The notes under the pieces: generated by a model
Database searches by the model: none
Told to the model about the DNA's origin: nothing
The model's input: the letters and a program-made list of their open reading frames with translations, nothing else
Made by a program: the position numbers and the translations under genes
In this document: positions 10,687-19,795 of the stretch, in pieces
Numbering within the stretch: the first letter of the stretch is position 1
How the letters are laid out: every line of letters begins with the position of its first letter
Assembly: GCF_000961095.1 (NCBI RefSeq)
Contig: NZ_CP011058.1
Coordinates: 4,790,001 to 4,854,000 of the forward strand
Origin: Paenibacillus beijingensis
GTDB lineage: Bacteria > Bacillota > Bacilli > Paenibacillales > Paenibacillaceae
Direction: 5' to 3'
Length of the DNA: 64,000 nucleotides

Positions 10687-12186
10687 TTATACGGGATCGT
10701 TCGTCAAATAATTGGAAACCAAGTGGCGGCCAATGTTCTCGGCGAACGCTTTAAATAAACAATACTTGACTTCCTCTAACAGAAACGGGTTGACCGTTTC
10801 GTACACATTGTTTAAATAATTGGACATCATTAACATAAACTCTTTTATCGAGATCAGCAGGTCATGATGTTTGGGAACATTTGCAGTTTCCTGAATGGAA
10901 CCCACATAGGAGTAGAAGGGATCATCCGCATATGGATGTTTAAACAGCTCAAAATCAGCATGCCGATTTTCAATCGCACGATCTATAAAACCCAAGGTCT
11001 CATGCAGTAAATCCCTAACTGTGCAGTAGGGATAAAGGGTGCCGTATAATTCATCCGCAAGTGCGGATAGAATGCAGTAGCTCTTCACGATTTGGCCTGC
11101 AAGCTCTCGATCGTCAAGCGGCTCAGCAAGGGGATAATTGTCAAATATTTTCGCCAGCGCCAATGTGTTAGCGCATCCGCGCTTTAAATAGTAGGATGCC
11201 GGGCGGTTGTGAGAGTGAATGATCCGGGTTTTGCCGAGCAGGGCAAGCTTATGGCCGTCCTTAATTAAGCGTAATCCGAGATCCAGGTCCTCTGCGTAAT
11301 CAAGTTGAAATTGATATTGCATAAAGATGTCTTTACGGATTAAGCACCCGTTGTTCATCAACTGCGCGTTTACCCGCAGGTTATCGTAAGTCTGATGTTC
11401 CGGCAGCATCAAGATTTTGTCCGTCTCGAGTATGCCCAAATAATTAAAGTGGTGCCAGGATATGATTCTGTAATAGAGATCAGCGTCTTCCCTCATGGTC
11501 TCGGCGCAGGAAACAGCAGCGGCGCCATGAATTTCAGATTCCTCATACAACTGGTAGATCCATTGATCGGTCGGCGGAAGAGCGTCCTGAGTCATAAAGA
11601 GCAAATAATCCGCGTCCGTGCTGTGTCCGGCACCAACATTTCTGGCAAAGCTATGACTAAACTGATCGGGAGGGATGCTGATGACTTTGGCGTTATAATC
11701 GAGTGCAATCGGTATCGTTTCGTCCGTGCTTCCGGAATCGACAACAACGATCTCAATCCGCCTGAAAGGCTTTTGCTTGACTAGCATTTGCATCAGCTGG
11801 CGAAATTCAGCTCCGGCGTTTAAGGTCGGGATGACGACGGTTATCGCTCTATCCCATGCGGAGCTTATATATTTCCAATCTGAGCCGAAATGGCCGACCT
11901 CGGGCAATTGTAAGTCAGGGATAGTGCTCACTGTATTTTCCTGCGAAGGGACCGGCTGCTGCGGGATCACGACGGATTCCGTGTTTGAGAGCGCTTTTCG
12001 CTTTTTCAAACGCGATCGAATTCTCTTTCGTCTTCGAATCCCCAACATTTTTCCTCGTCCGTACTTCTTTGCCTTTCCCTTTGCTCTCCTCGTTCCCTTT
12101 CGTTTAACTCTTAGTAACTTTAATTTAGAGGATCGTCGTGTTTTCTTTTTTAACGTTTTCGAACGATTCCGCATTGGCCGCTTCAA
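10687..12186 (-). CDS. Family 2 glycosyltransferase with a very basic N-terminal tail
   Basis: A 499-residue protein. The first 66 residues contain 35 Lys/Arg (segments such as KTLKKKTRRSSKLK and GIRRRKRIRSRLKKRK). A Pro/Gln/Ser linker follows, then a GT-A domain from about residue 110 (ITVVIPTLNAGAEFRQLM) with the metal-site region LLFMTQDALPPTDQW. The start is TTG at 12186, supported by GGAGGAGGA about six bases upstream, so the tail is really translated. The tail is unlike normal glycosyltransferases and could bind an anionic polymer or spore surface (inference). It forms an operon with the GT4 gene. Confidence 0.85.
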   Translation of the reverse strand: MKRPMRNRSKTLKKKTRRSSKLKLLRVKRKGTRRAKGKAKKYGRGKMLGIRRRKRIRSRLKKRKALSNTESVVIPQQPVPSQENTVSTIPDLQLPEVGHFGSDWKYISSAWDRAITVVIPTLNAGAEFRQLMQMLVKQKPFRRIEIVVVDSGSTDETIPIALDYNAKVISIPPDQFSHSFARNVGAGHSTDADYLLFMTQDALPPTDQWIYQLYEESEIHGAAAVSCAETMREDADLYYRIISWHHFNYLGILETDKILMLPEHQTYDNLRVNAQLMNNGCLIRKDIFMQYQFQLDYAEDLDLGLRLIKDGHKLALLGKTRIIHSHNRPASYYLKRGCANTLALAKIFDNYPLAEPLDDRELAGQIVKSYCILSALADELYGTLYPYCTVRDLLHETLGFIDRAIENRHADFELFKHPYADDPFYSYVGSIQETANVPKHHDLLISIKEFMLMMSNYLNNVYETVNPFLLEEVKYCLFKAFAENIGRHLVSNYLTNDPV

Positions 12187-12419
12187 CGATATCCTCCTCC
12201 TTCTTGCGTCTTACTGCGCCTTTGATCGCTCGGCGAACCTTAAGTCATAACTAAGGATATGTAACGGGTGGCATAAACACACGGGCGCATACCGCTGCCG
12301 GCGAAAAATTGGCGTTTGTACCAGGGGCAGGCAAAATGGTTAGGGGTCCAGAACGGGGGCATGAAAAAAGAATAATATAAGAATAGACAAGATCATGGAG
12401 AGGAAATGGCGGTGAATCA

Positions 12420-13160
12420 TTGGAACCGGTCGGTTTAATTCCTTGCGCGGGAAAAGGGAGCAGACTGTCGCTGCCCTTCTCCAAAGAGTTATTTCCAAAT
12501 GTCCACACAACTTCTTACAGCCCCATTCTGATGTATACCATTAACGCAATGAAAGAAGCAGGCATCCGGCATCTTGTCATCACGGTTAATCCTGACAAGT
12601 CGGATATCATCAAGTTTTTGGGAAACGGAAGCAAATGGGGGGTCACACTATCCTATTGCGTTCATGCGCAGCCGCGTTCCCTTCCGGAGTCGATTGATGA
12701 AGCCTATCATTTGATCGTGGATAAAACGGTTGCGTTTGCCATGCCGGATACGTATGTTCAGCCGGCAAATTTTCTGCGGAAATTGGTAATATCTCACCGG
12801 GAAGATCCGACTCGTGAAGTAACGCTGGGATGTTTTCAGACCGATAATCCGTCCAAGTTCGGAATGGTGGATTTTGTTGAAGACAGCGGGAAGGTACTCG
12901 CGGTTTATGATAAGCCGGCATCGTCAACCTTGCAATGGATGTGGGGAGCAATGGTTTGGAATCCTTCCTTCGCAGAGTCCATCCATCAATTTGTTAAACA
13001 AAAAAACGCCGGAAACAGCAGCTCAAAGGAACTGATTTTAAGCGATGCGCTGGCATCCCTGATCGAGCAAAGAAAAGTGAATGCTCATCGTTTCCATCAT
13101 GGCAGGTACCGGGATTTGGGGACGTACGATGAAATCCGGTTATGGAGCAAGAACGAGTAA
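12420..13160 (+). CDS. Sugar-1-phosphate nucleotidyltransferase-like protein
   Basis: A 246-residue NTP_transferase-fold protein. The N-terminus VGLIPCAGKGSRL is the nucleotide-binding G-x-G-x-R loop, FSKELFP aligns with the usual Lys-Pro region, and AFAMPDTYVQP holds the metal-binding Asp. The family makes NDP-sugars such as dTDP- or UDP-glucose. TTG at 12420 is the best start, preceded by GGCGGTGA; the nearby ATG and GTG are out of frame. It sits 18 bases before the GT61 gene and probably feeds the local glycan pathway. The acidic residue in KELFP is a mild departure from the family consensus. Confidence 0.8.
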   Translation: MEPVGLIPCAGKGSRLSLPFSKELFPNVHTTSYSPILMYTINAMKEAGIRHLVITVNPDKSDIIKFLGNGSKWGVTLSYCVHAQPRSLPESIDEAYHLIVDKTVAFAMPDTYVQPANFLRKLVISHREDPTREVTLGCFQTDNPSKFGMVDFVEDSGKVLAVYDKPASSTLQWMWGAMVWNPSFAESIHQFVKQKNAGNSSSKELILSDALASLIEQRKVNAHRFHHGRYRDLGTYDEIRLWSKNE

Positions 13161-13178
13161 CATAAGGGAGGGAGAGCA

Positions 13179-14291
13179 ATGGGGGTGGACGGATACTATG
13201 TCCGCACTTTGGATTGGGCGATCGAAACGGGCGTGGCGAATCATTATAAGGAAATCTACCCGGAGCATACGATGCGATTATTGAAGCCGAAATCGGTTGA
13301 GCCGTTGCATCAAGCTTTTACTTATAACGATCTCGGCAATTTTCCGCCGTCCTTTGCTGCACTCATCCCTAACGGCCGTCTATGGGGACAGCACGCCGCT
13401 GTAATCACTCCGAATAATAAGCTGTTAAATGACGTCTCTCTCGAATGGCAATCGGTTGTTGACCCGCAGCGACATCCCGTATTTCAGCAAGGGCAGCTGC
13501 CGCCTGCAACCTACACCGGGGGAACCGTCGCCGCATTGGCTTTTGTCGGAGCTCAAAGCTATTATCACTGGTTTGTCGATGTATTGCCCCGGATTCATTT
13601 ACTTAGAGAGAGCGGAGTATACGTAGACAAATATGTCATTAACACGCATTTGCCGTTTCAATATGAAACGTTGGCCAAGATGGGCATAACGAGAGATAAA
13701 ATCATCGAAACGACCGGAAATCACAACTTTCATTTACAAGCGGAAAAGTTGATTGTCACCTCGATCCCGAATCATTTGCGGTACCCGAAGTGGGTGGTCA
13801 ATTTTATAAGAGGAGAGTTTTTTGAAAATCATCCGATCCAAACCTCATCCGAGTTTGAGCGGATTTACGTCAGCCGCGACGATGCCAATTACCGGAAAGT
13901 TGTCAATGAAGACGAGGTCATGAATGTGCTCGCCGGATACGGCTTCCGAAAGGTCGTGCTGTCTCATTTGTCGCTGGATGAGAAAAGAAACATATTCGCC
14001 TCGGCCAAATACGTCGTTTCGGCACTCGGTTCCGGCCTGATCCATCTTCTTTTCTGCAGTCCGAAGACGAAAGTAATCGAATTTTTGCCGCCTAACTTCG
14101 TTGATATTTGTTTTTGGAGAATGAGCAACTTTTTGAAGCTCGACTATTATTATTTAATGGCAGAAGGCGCGGGATTCCACGGTGTTCCGAACTTTAATGA
14201 AATGATGGAAATGGGAGCACTCGGAGTCGTGGAGAATCTGGCCGTTGATATTCATAAATTCACCCGGTTATTGGAACGGGCCGGGCTGTAG
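13179..14291 (+). CDS. Family 61 glycosyltransferase (DUF563)
   Basis: A 370-residue protein with the DUF563/GT61 layout. The middle has GAQSYYHWFVDVLPRIHLL (the HW-x-x-D-x-LPR core) and the C-terminal half ends RIYVSRDDANYRKVVNEDEV and ALGSGLIHLLFCSPKTKVIEF, the nucleotide-sugar part. The ATG at 13179 follows AGGGAGGGAGAGC. It is cotranscribed with the nucleotidyltransferase. The product is probably a surface polysaccharide, S-layer glycan or spore glycan; the exact polymer cannot be read from sequence. Confidence 0.87.
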   Translation: MGVDGYYVRTLDWAIETGVANHYKEIYPEHTMRLLKPKSVEPLHQAFTYNDLGNFPPSFAALIPNGRLWGQHAAVITPNNKLLNDVSLEWQSVVDPQRHPVFQQGQLPPATYTGGTVAALAFVGAQSYYHWFVDVLPRIHLLRESGVYVDKYVINTHLPFQYETLAKMGITRDKIIETTGNHNFHLQAEKLIVTSIPNHLRYPKWVVNFIRGEFFENHPIQTSSEFERIYVSRDDANYRKVVNEDEVMNVLAGYGFRKVVLSHLSLDEKRNIFASAKYVVSALGSGLIHLLFCSPKTKVIEFLPPNFVDICFWRMSNFLKLDYYYLMAEGAGFHGVPNFNEMMEMGALGVVENLAVDIHKFTRLLERAGL

Positions 14292-14308
14292 CTCAGCCGG
14301 CCGGCAGG

Positions 14309-14356
14309 GGCTGTCTCGGAAGGCATTGGGCCTTGGGGGGACAGTCTCTTTCTTTG
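14309..14356 (+). terminator. Probable terminator after GT61
   Basis: An imperfect hairpin (GGCTGTCTC with GGGACAGTC, inner AGGC/GGCCT) precedes a CT-rich tail. It sits just after the GT61 stop. Confidence 0.5.
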
Positions 14357-14492
14357 CGTTGTTTTCATGTTCCTTTTAACAACGTTAAGTTGAAAAAGCG
14401 GGTGAAATCTTTTATAGTCAAATGTAGTCCGAACATGCAGTTGAACAGGATGCAGCATGAATGATGACAAGGAATCCGAAGGAGGAAATACA

Positions 14493-15578
14493 GTGGCAAA
14501 CCAACAACAACTGCTCGTATTCGCCGGCTCGTATGCCGAAAGGGAGAACAGCGGCGTTTATGTATACCGTTTAAACGAGGAGACGCTGGAACTGGATTTA
14601 TTGGACGAGGTATCGGGATTGAAAAATCCTACGTTTCTGAATGTGGATGCTTCCTCAGGCTACCTGTATTCGATCGCGGAAGGCACGTCGGCCGAGGGCG
14701 GAAAGACAGGAGAAGCGGTAGCGTTCCTCTTCGATGCGGCGCAGGGGAAACTGACCCGTGTGAATGAAAACACGACGACAGCTTCACCGACCTGCCACAT
14801 TCAGCGCGACCCGTTGGATCGTTATCTGATTGTAGTCAGCTACCATGGCGGCATGGTCGGCCTTATGGAGATCGAAGAAGGCGGGCGTATCGGACGTCAG
14901 CTCGATGTGCAGCAGCACGAAGGTCACAGCGTACATAAACGACAGGATTGTCCTCACCCTCATTCCACTTTTTTCAGCCCCGACGGGCGCTACTTGTTCG
15001 TTCAGGACTTGGGACTGGATATTATCCGCACGTATACGCTTGATAGGGAAAATAATAAACTAGTGCCGCATCGCGATAACCGAATCCATGCGGGCGCAGG
15101 TCCGCGCCATCTTACGTTTCATCCGAACGGCCAGTTTGCATTTGTAATCAATGAGCTTGATAGTACAATATCTTCACTCCGTTTCGATGCCGATACCGGC
15201 GCGCTGAACGAAATCGGCTCGGTTTCCACACTTCCCGACGGCTTCGACGGTGAAAATACGTGCGCCGAAGTGGTCATAAGCAAAGACGGCAGGTTTCTGT
15301 ACGGCTCCAACCGCGGCCATGACAGCCTGGTCGTGTTCGCCGTCGACGGGGATACCGGGGCGCTGTCGCCCATTCAGCATGTCACGTCCGGAGGCGGTCA
15401 TCCGCGTCATTTCGCGCTTGCGCCAAGCGGCCGCCTGATCGTTGCGGCAAACAAAGATACGAATAATATTGCTTTGTTCCGGGTTGATCCGGAAAGCGGC
15501 CGTCTTGAATATACGGGCCGCAGCACCGAAGTCTCCCAGCCGGTATGCGTTCAGCCTGTTTATGTGCCGGTATCGTAA
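14493..15578 (+). CDS. Seven-bladed beta-propeller lactonase, probable 6-phosphogluconolactonase
   Basis: About 361 residues of repeated beta-propeller blades, for example FAGSYAERENSGVYVYRLN, GPRHLTFHPNGQFAFVINE and GGHPRHFALAPSGRLIVAAN. These match the YkgB/Pgl lactonase family, which hydrolyses 6-phosphogluconolactone in the pentose phosphate pathway; a different lactone cannot be excluded. GTG at 14493 is chosen because GGAGG lies eight bases upstream, rather than the ATG at 14457, which has no ribosome site. It is monocistronic with a strong terminator. Confidence 0.85.
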   Translation: MANQQQLLVFAGSYAERENSGVYVYRLNEETLELDLLDEVSGLKNPTFLNVDASSGYLYSIAEGTSAEGGKTGEAVAFLFDAAQGKLTRVNENTTTASPTCHIQRDPLDRYLIVVSYHGGMVGLMEIEEGGRIGRQLDVQQHEGHSVHKRQDCPHPHSTFFSPDGRYLFVQDLGLDIIRTYTLDRENNKLVPHRDNRIHAGAGPRHLTFHPNGQFAFVINELDSTISSLRFDADTGALNEIGSVSTLPDGFDGENTCAEVVISKDGRFLYGSNRGHDSLVVFAVDGDTGALSPIQHVTSGGGHPRHFALAPSGRLIVAANKDTNNIALFRVDPESGRLEYTGRSTEVSQPVCVQPVYVPVS

Positions 15579-15599
15579 TCGAAAGCTTGAATCATCCGA

Positions 15600-15645
15600 A
15601 ACAATCGGCAGCTCCCGTAAGTGGGGGCTGCCGATTGTTTTTTAT
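15600..15645 (+). terminator. Intrinsic terminator after the lactonase gene
   Basis: A long hairpin (AACAATCGGCAGC and GCTGCCGATTGTT) is followed by six Ts. Confidence 0.93.
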
Positions 15646-15886
15646 TTTTTGTGAATAAAGATGACAGTATTTTTATGCACAAAAACTTTTATTTTGACAT
15701 AATGACATAATTTTGGACGATCCGTTTGTCTTCATGTCTAATGCCTGCAAGCAGATAAAAGTGTAATATGTTAACAAAAGAGACATGAACAGCACTTTAT
15801 ATTAGAATACCTGCCATGAATCATACATAAAGAAACGGATGAATGGCGCAATGTTGCGAAAATTCGGATGAAACGGCAATGGGGGA

Positions 15887-16675
15887 ATGATGATGGCTCT
15901 GGCAGCAAGATCGGTTTCCGAAATCGTATTGGAAGATATCAGTATGAAATATGAAACGGCTTCTTCGGATGTGCTGGCCGTTCAGCAGGTAAGCATGAAT
16001 ATCGCAAAAGGAGAATTCATTTCGCTGCTGGGACCGTCCGGTTGCGGCAAAACGACGCTGCTGCGGTTAATGGCAGACCTGCTGGCGCCAAGCAGCGGAA
16101 AGTTGAGTGTGGCGGGAGGAACGGCCAAAGAGGCGCGGCTGGCCCAAAAATACGGCATCGTGTTTCAAAGTCCGGTGCTGTACGACTGGCGCAAGGTCAA
16201 ACATAACGTCACTCTGCCGCTTGAGCTGAAAGGCGTGAGTAAGAAACAGCGTGACAAACGGGCCGATGAACTGCTTGAGCTGGTCGGGCTGAAGGCGTTC
16301 GGCGATAAATATCCGTGGCAGCTTAGCGGAGGCATGCAGCAGCGGGTTTCGATTGCAAGAGCGCTTGCAATGGAGCCGGAAATACTATTGATGGACGAGC
16401 CTTTCTCCGCTTTGGATGAATTTTCGCGGGAACGGCTCAATGAAGAATTGCTGACGGTTTGGAGCAAAGTAGGAAGCACTGTCGTTTTCGTAACGCACAG
16501 TATTTCGGAGGCCGTTTTTCTCTCCGACCGCGTATTCGTTCTCTCGCCCCATCCCGGAAGATTATCCGCCGTTGTGGACATTCCGCTTCCGCGTCCCCGC
16601 AACAAAGAAATGCGCAATACTCCTCAATTTTTCGAGCTGATCGCGGATATCCGCAGCCGGTTTGAAGGGGTGTAG
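15887..16675 (+). CDS. ABC transporter ATPase, NitT/TauT/ThiZ type
   Basis: A 262-residue ATP-binding subunit. Walker A is GPSGCGKTT, the signature LSGGMQQRVSIARAL, Walker B ILLMDEPFSALDEF and the switch His is in VVFVTHSISEAV. Three ATG codons stand in a row at 15887, 15890 and 15893 behind GGGGG, and the last has the best spacing. It starts an operon with two permeases and a lipoprotein. The family imports small compounds such as taurine, nitrate or thiamine pyrimidine; the nearby dihydropyrimidinase and PucR gene point to a pyrimidine- or hydantoin-like substrate. Confidence 0.9.
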   Translation: MMMALAARSVSEIVLEDISMKYETASSDVLAVQQVSMNIAKGEFISLLGPSGCGKTTLLRLMADLLAPSSGKLSVAGGTAKEARLAQKYGIVFQSPVLYDWRKVKHNVTLPLELKGVSKKQRDKRADELLELVGLKAFGDKYPWQLSGGMQQRVSIARALAMEPEILLMDEPFSALDEFSRERLNEELLTVWSKVGSTVVFVTHSISEAVFLSDRVFVLSPHPGRLSAVVDIPLPRPRNKEMRNTPQFFELIADIRSRFEGV

Positions 16676-16678
16676 CCA

Positions 16679-17491
16679 ATGAGGGGACAACGAGTATTGG
16701 CAAACAGCAGATTGCTTTCAGCGGCGCTATGGATCGTTGGTCTGTTCCTGTTGTGGGAGCTCATCTCGTGGATATTGCTTCACGTGGTGCATGCGACGCT
16801 AGCCCAGTCCAAGCTGCCTTATCTTCATGAAGTGCTGCGCGCTTTCGGAATGAACGGGCAAACGCTCCTTAAGGAAGGGGGCGTCACCTTTATGAATGCC
16901 GGTATGGGCTTCTTGCTCGGCGCCGCCGCCGGCGTGCTGCTCGCGGTATTAATGAGCGTCTCGAACTGGATCGAACAGCTGGCGTTTCCTTATGCCGTAG
17001 CTTCTCAAATGATCCCGATTTTAGGACTGGCACCGATATTGTACGGCATCGTGCGGGATGAACAAATCGCCCGCATTCTTATCGCCGCTTATATTACGTT
17101 CTTTCCGGTATCGCTCAACATGCTCCGCGGGCTCCGGAGCGTACATCCATCCGCTTATGAGCTTATGCGCGCGCATGCGGCTAAGCCGTGGGAAGTATAT
17201 TTAAAACTTAAGCTTCCGGCCGCTTTGCCCGGATTGTTCGGCGGCTTGAAAATCGCGGCGCCTCTTGCCGTGACGGGAGCCATATTGGTGGAGTTAATGG
17301 GCGCCCAGCATGGAATCGGCGTCATGATGCTCCGCAATCTGTATTATGGCCCGTCGCACGCCTACCTGTTCTGGTGCACCGTTCTGCTCGGCGCGCTGCT
17401 TGGCCTGCTCAGCTACGGTCTGATCGGAATGGCAGAAAGGCTGTTAACGCCGTGGCAGCCCGCTTTCCGACGCAAAGGAGGTGAACGCTGA
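16679..17491 (+). CDS. ABC transporter permease, NitT/TauT type (first of two)
   Basis: A 270-residue membrane subunit with about six helices. The permease-ATPase coupling segment is ELMRAHAAKPWEVYLKLKLPAALPGLFGGLKIAAPLAV. The ATG at 16679 comes three bases after the ATPase stop, so translation is coupled. The last codons contain AAAGGAGGTGA, the ribosome site of the next permease. Two different permeases suggest a heterodimeric channel. Confidence 0.88.
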   Translation: MRGQRVLANSRLLSAALWIVGLFLLWELISWILLHVVHATLAQSKLPYLHEVLRAFGMNGQTLLKEGGVTFMNAGMGFLLGAAAGVLLAVLMSVSNWIEQLAFPYAVASQMIPILGLAPILYGIVRDEQIARILIAAYITFFPVSLNMLRGLRSVHPSAYELMRAHAAKPWEVYLKLKLPAALPGLFGGLKIAAPLAVTGAILVELMGAQHGIGVMMLRNLYYGPSHAYLFWCTVLLGALLGLLSYGLIGMAERLLTPWQPAFRRKGGER

Positions 17492-18375
17492 TGAAAGGCA
17501 ACAGCGTTACCAGCGCCGATATCCGTACAGCTTCCGGAGCCGGCGGGGTCGGTTCAAGCCCTATGCCTGCCAAAAGCGCGGCAGACCGGAGTATGAAGCC
17601 TGAACGAAGGCAGCGGCGTTCCTTCAAAGCCGCACTGCGGATCGCGCTACCGGTGCTTGCGGGTCTGCTGTTCGTGGCGTTATGGGAGTTGAAATTGTTC
17701 CATTCGTTGTTCAATTTGAGAACCTACCAGCTTCCGCTCCCTTCGGCGATTGCACAAGCGATGGCGGACAACCGCAGTCTGCTTGCTTCTTACACGGGTT
17801 ATACGCTTTCGGAAGCGGTGCTCGGCATGCTTGCGGGATCCGCCATCGGCTTCATTGTCGCCTTGTGCGCTACCGCTTGGCCCCGTTGGGGGGCGGGAAG
17901 CTTACTCATCGTCGCTTCATTCAACGCCGTACCGATTGTGGCGCTTGCACCGATTATGAATCTGTGGTTTGGAGACGGCATCGGTTCTAGGATTGCGATT
18001 GTCACGGTTGCCACGATGGCCGCAATGGCCGTCAATGCTCATAAAGGAATGACGATGGTCGATCCGCTTGCGCTTGATTTCATGAAATCATGTGCGGCTA
18101 CCAAGCTCGAGGTGTTCCGGTATTTGCGGATACCGGCCAGCCTTCCTTATGTATTCACAGCGCTGAAAATCAATACGACCGCCGGAATGATCGGAGCGAT
18201 TGTCGGAGAGTTTTTCTACTCGTCGCGAGGACTCGGCTACTTGCTCTCCAACTCAATCAAAGTAGCGAAAATGCCGATCGGCTGGTCCTGTATTACGACG
18301 GCTGCGATTGTTGGAATTTTGTTTTATTTGTTCATGGAATTTCTTGAACGTCGGCTCGTAAAGCGCCATGTTTAA
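17491..18375 (+). CDS. ABC transporter permease, NitT/TauT type (second of two)
   Basis: A 294-residue membrane subunit. A polar N-terminal extension of about 45 residues precedes the first helix (LPVLAGLLFVALWE). The coupling loop is DFMKSCAATKLEVFRYLRIPASLPYVFTALKI. The start ATG shares its A with the stop codon of the previous permease and has a near-perfect AAAGGAGGTGA site. It is followed by 150 bases without a gene before the binding protein. Confidence 0.88.
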   Translation: MKGNSVTSADIRTASGAGGVGSSPMPAKSAADRSMKPERRQRRSFKAALRIALPVLAGLLFVALWELKLFHSLFNLRTYQLPLPSAIAQAMADNRSLLASYTGYTLSEAVLGMLAGSAIGFIVALCATAWPRWGAGSLLIVASFNAVPIVALAPIMNLWFGDGIGSRIAIVTVATMAAMAVNAHKGMTMVDPLALDFMKSCAATKLEVFRYLRIPASLPYVFTALKINTTAGMIGAIVGEFFYSSRGLGYLLSNSIKVAKMPIGWSCITTAAIVGILFYLFMEFLERRLVKRHV

Positions 18376-18526
18376 GACCATTCCAATCTGACTGCGCCAC
18401 AGCCGGCTCAAGCGAACAGACGAATGATTCGTTTCGCTGCTGCCGTTTGCATACCCGCCTCATGAATGTAACATACGCTGTGTTTATTTTTTGTACCCAC
18501 CAATCTGTGAGGGAGAGAGAGAAGCG

Positions 18527-19618
18527 ATGGAGAAAAAGAATAAGCGTTACCGCGGGGGTTTGCTGCTTGCAGCCGGAATGCTCTTGATGAGCACGCTGGC
18601 TGCATGCTCGGGAGGGAACAACGGTAATGCCGGAGGAGCGACGAGTAACACTGCCGGTACGGAACAGAGCTCAGGCACTACGCAAACAGCCGAGCCGGTC
18701 AAAATCAAGCTGCAGTTAAAGTGGGTGCCGCAGGCACAGTTCGCGGGATATTATGTCGCGATGGATAAAGGGTATTACAAGGACGAAGGTTTGGATGTGG
18801 AGATTGTTCCCGGAGGTCCGGATATCGTACCGGAGCAGCAGGTTGCAAACGGCGCGGCAGACATCGGAATCGATTGGGTGGCAAGCTTGCTTGCCCATCA
18901 GGAGCAAGGGCTCCCGCTGATCGAAATTGCGCAAATCTATCAGAAGAGCGGTCTGGTGCTCGTATCGAAGAAGGAGGCTGGAATCAACACTCCAGCCGAT
19001 TTGAAAGGCAAGAAGGTGGGCAACTGGATGGGCGGCAACGAATTCGAGGCGCTCGCTCTATTCGACAAGTACAAGCTGGACCAAAATAAAGATTTGAGCT
19101 TCGTCAAGCAAGGGTTCACGATGGACCAGTTCCTGAACGGCGAACTCGATGCCGCTTCCGCCATGACGTACAACGAATATCAGGTTGTGCTGGAGCAAGG
19201 TATTCCGGCAAGCGATTTGTCGGTGATCGACATGAACAATGAAGGAGTTGCAATGCTTGAAGATAACTTGTTTGCCAATAAGGATTGGCTGGCGAACAAC
19301 AAAGAAACAGCGGCCAAATTTGTTCGGGCATCGCTCAAGGGCTGGAAAGATGCCATTGCGGATCATGAAGCCGCAGTCGACAGCGTGATGAAGGTTGCCG
19401 AACAAGGCAGCACAACCCGAGATCATCAGGTGAAGATGATGGAGGAAGTAGCCAAACTCGTCGCACCGGAAGGATTCGACACCTCCAAGCTCGGTATGAT
19501 CGACGACGCAAAGTTCAAGCAGACGGCGGATATCGCGCTTCAATTCGGGGTCATTAAGGAAGCGGCCAATCTGAGCGAAGCCTATACGAACGAAATTGTA
19601 GAAATGGCCGCTAAGTAG
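18527..19618 (+). CDS. NMT1/THI5-like substrate-binding lipoprotein
   Basis: About 363 residues. A lipoprotein signal peptide ends in the lipobox LAAC near residue 25, followed by a Gly/Ser/Thr linker. The mature domain begins KIKLQLKWVPQAQFAGYYVAMDKGYYKDEGLDVEI, characteristic of ThiY and other pyrimidine-precursor binding proteins. The ATG at 18527 is chosen over an upstream frame opening at 18491 because GGGAGAGAGAG precedes it and a signal peptide follows. It is the extracytoplasmic receptor of the ABC system; hydroxymethylpyrimidine-like, hydantoin or another pyrimidine ligand is inferred. Confidence 0.88.
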   Translation: MEKKNKRYRGGLLLAAGMLLMSTLAACSGGNNGNAGGATSNTAGTEQSSGTTQTAEPVKIKLQLKWVPQAQFAGYYVAMDKGYYKDEGLDVEIVPGGPDIVPEQQVANGAADIGIDWVASLLAHQEQGLPLIEIAQIYQKSGLVLVSKKEAGINTPADLKGKKVGNWMGGNEFEALALFDKYKLDQNKDLSFVKQGFTMDQFLNGELDAASAMTYNEYQVVLEQGIPASDLSVIDMNNEGVAMLEDNLFANKDWLANNKETAAKFVRASLKGWKDAIADHEAAVDSVMKVAEQGSTTRDHQVKMMEEVAKLVAPEGFDTSKLGMIDDAKFKQTADIALQFGVIKEAANLSEAYTNEIVEMAAK

Positions 19619-19632
19619 CGGAATGCAGAATT

Positions 19633-19696
19633 GGGGCGGTCGGGAGTCGACGAAGGCGGTAATGAGCCGATTCGTCTTCCCGTACTGCCCCTTTAT
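19633..19696 (+). terminator. Long hairpin ending the ABC operon
   Basis: A large stem (GGGGCGGTCGGGA paired with TCCCGTACTGCCCC, with an inner ACGAA/TTCGT stem) ends in a short T run. It lies just after the binding-protein stop. Confidence 0.75.
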
Positions 19697-19795
19697 ACTC
19701 GGAAACTTTGGCAAGAAGGATTGGACAAGCATACGGTAAGCGAACGATGATGTGAAGCGTACAATGATGAGAGCGAATCATGATAAGAACGGCGA

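Noticed and set aside
15646..15886. TPP riboswitch before the ThiXYZ-like operon
   Set aside because: No CTGAGA or ACCTGATC-type conserved blocks were seen.
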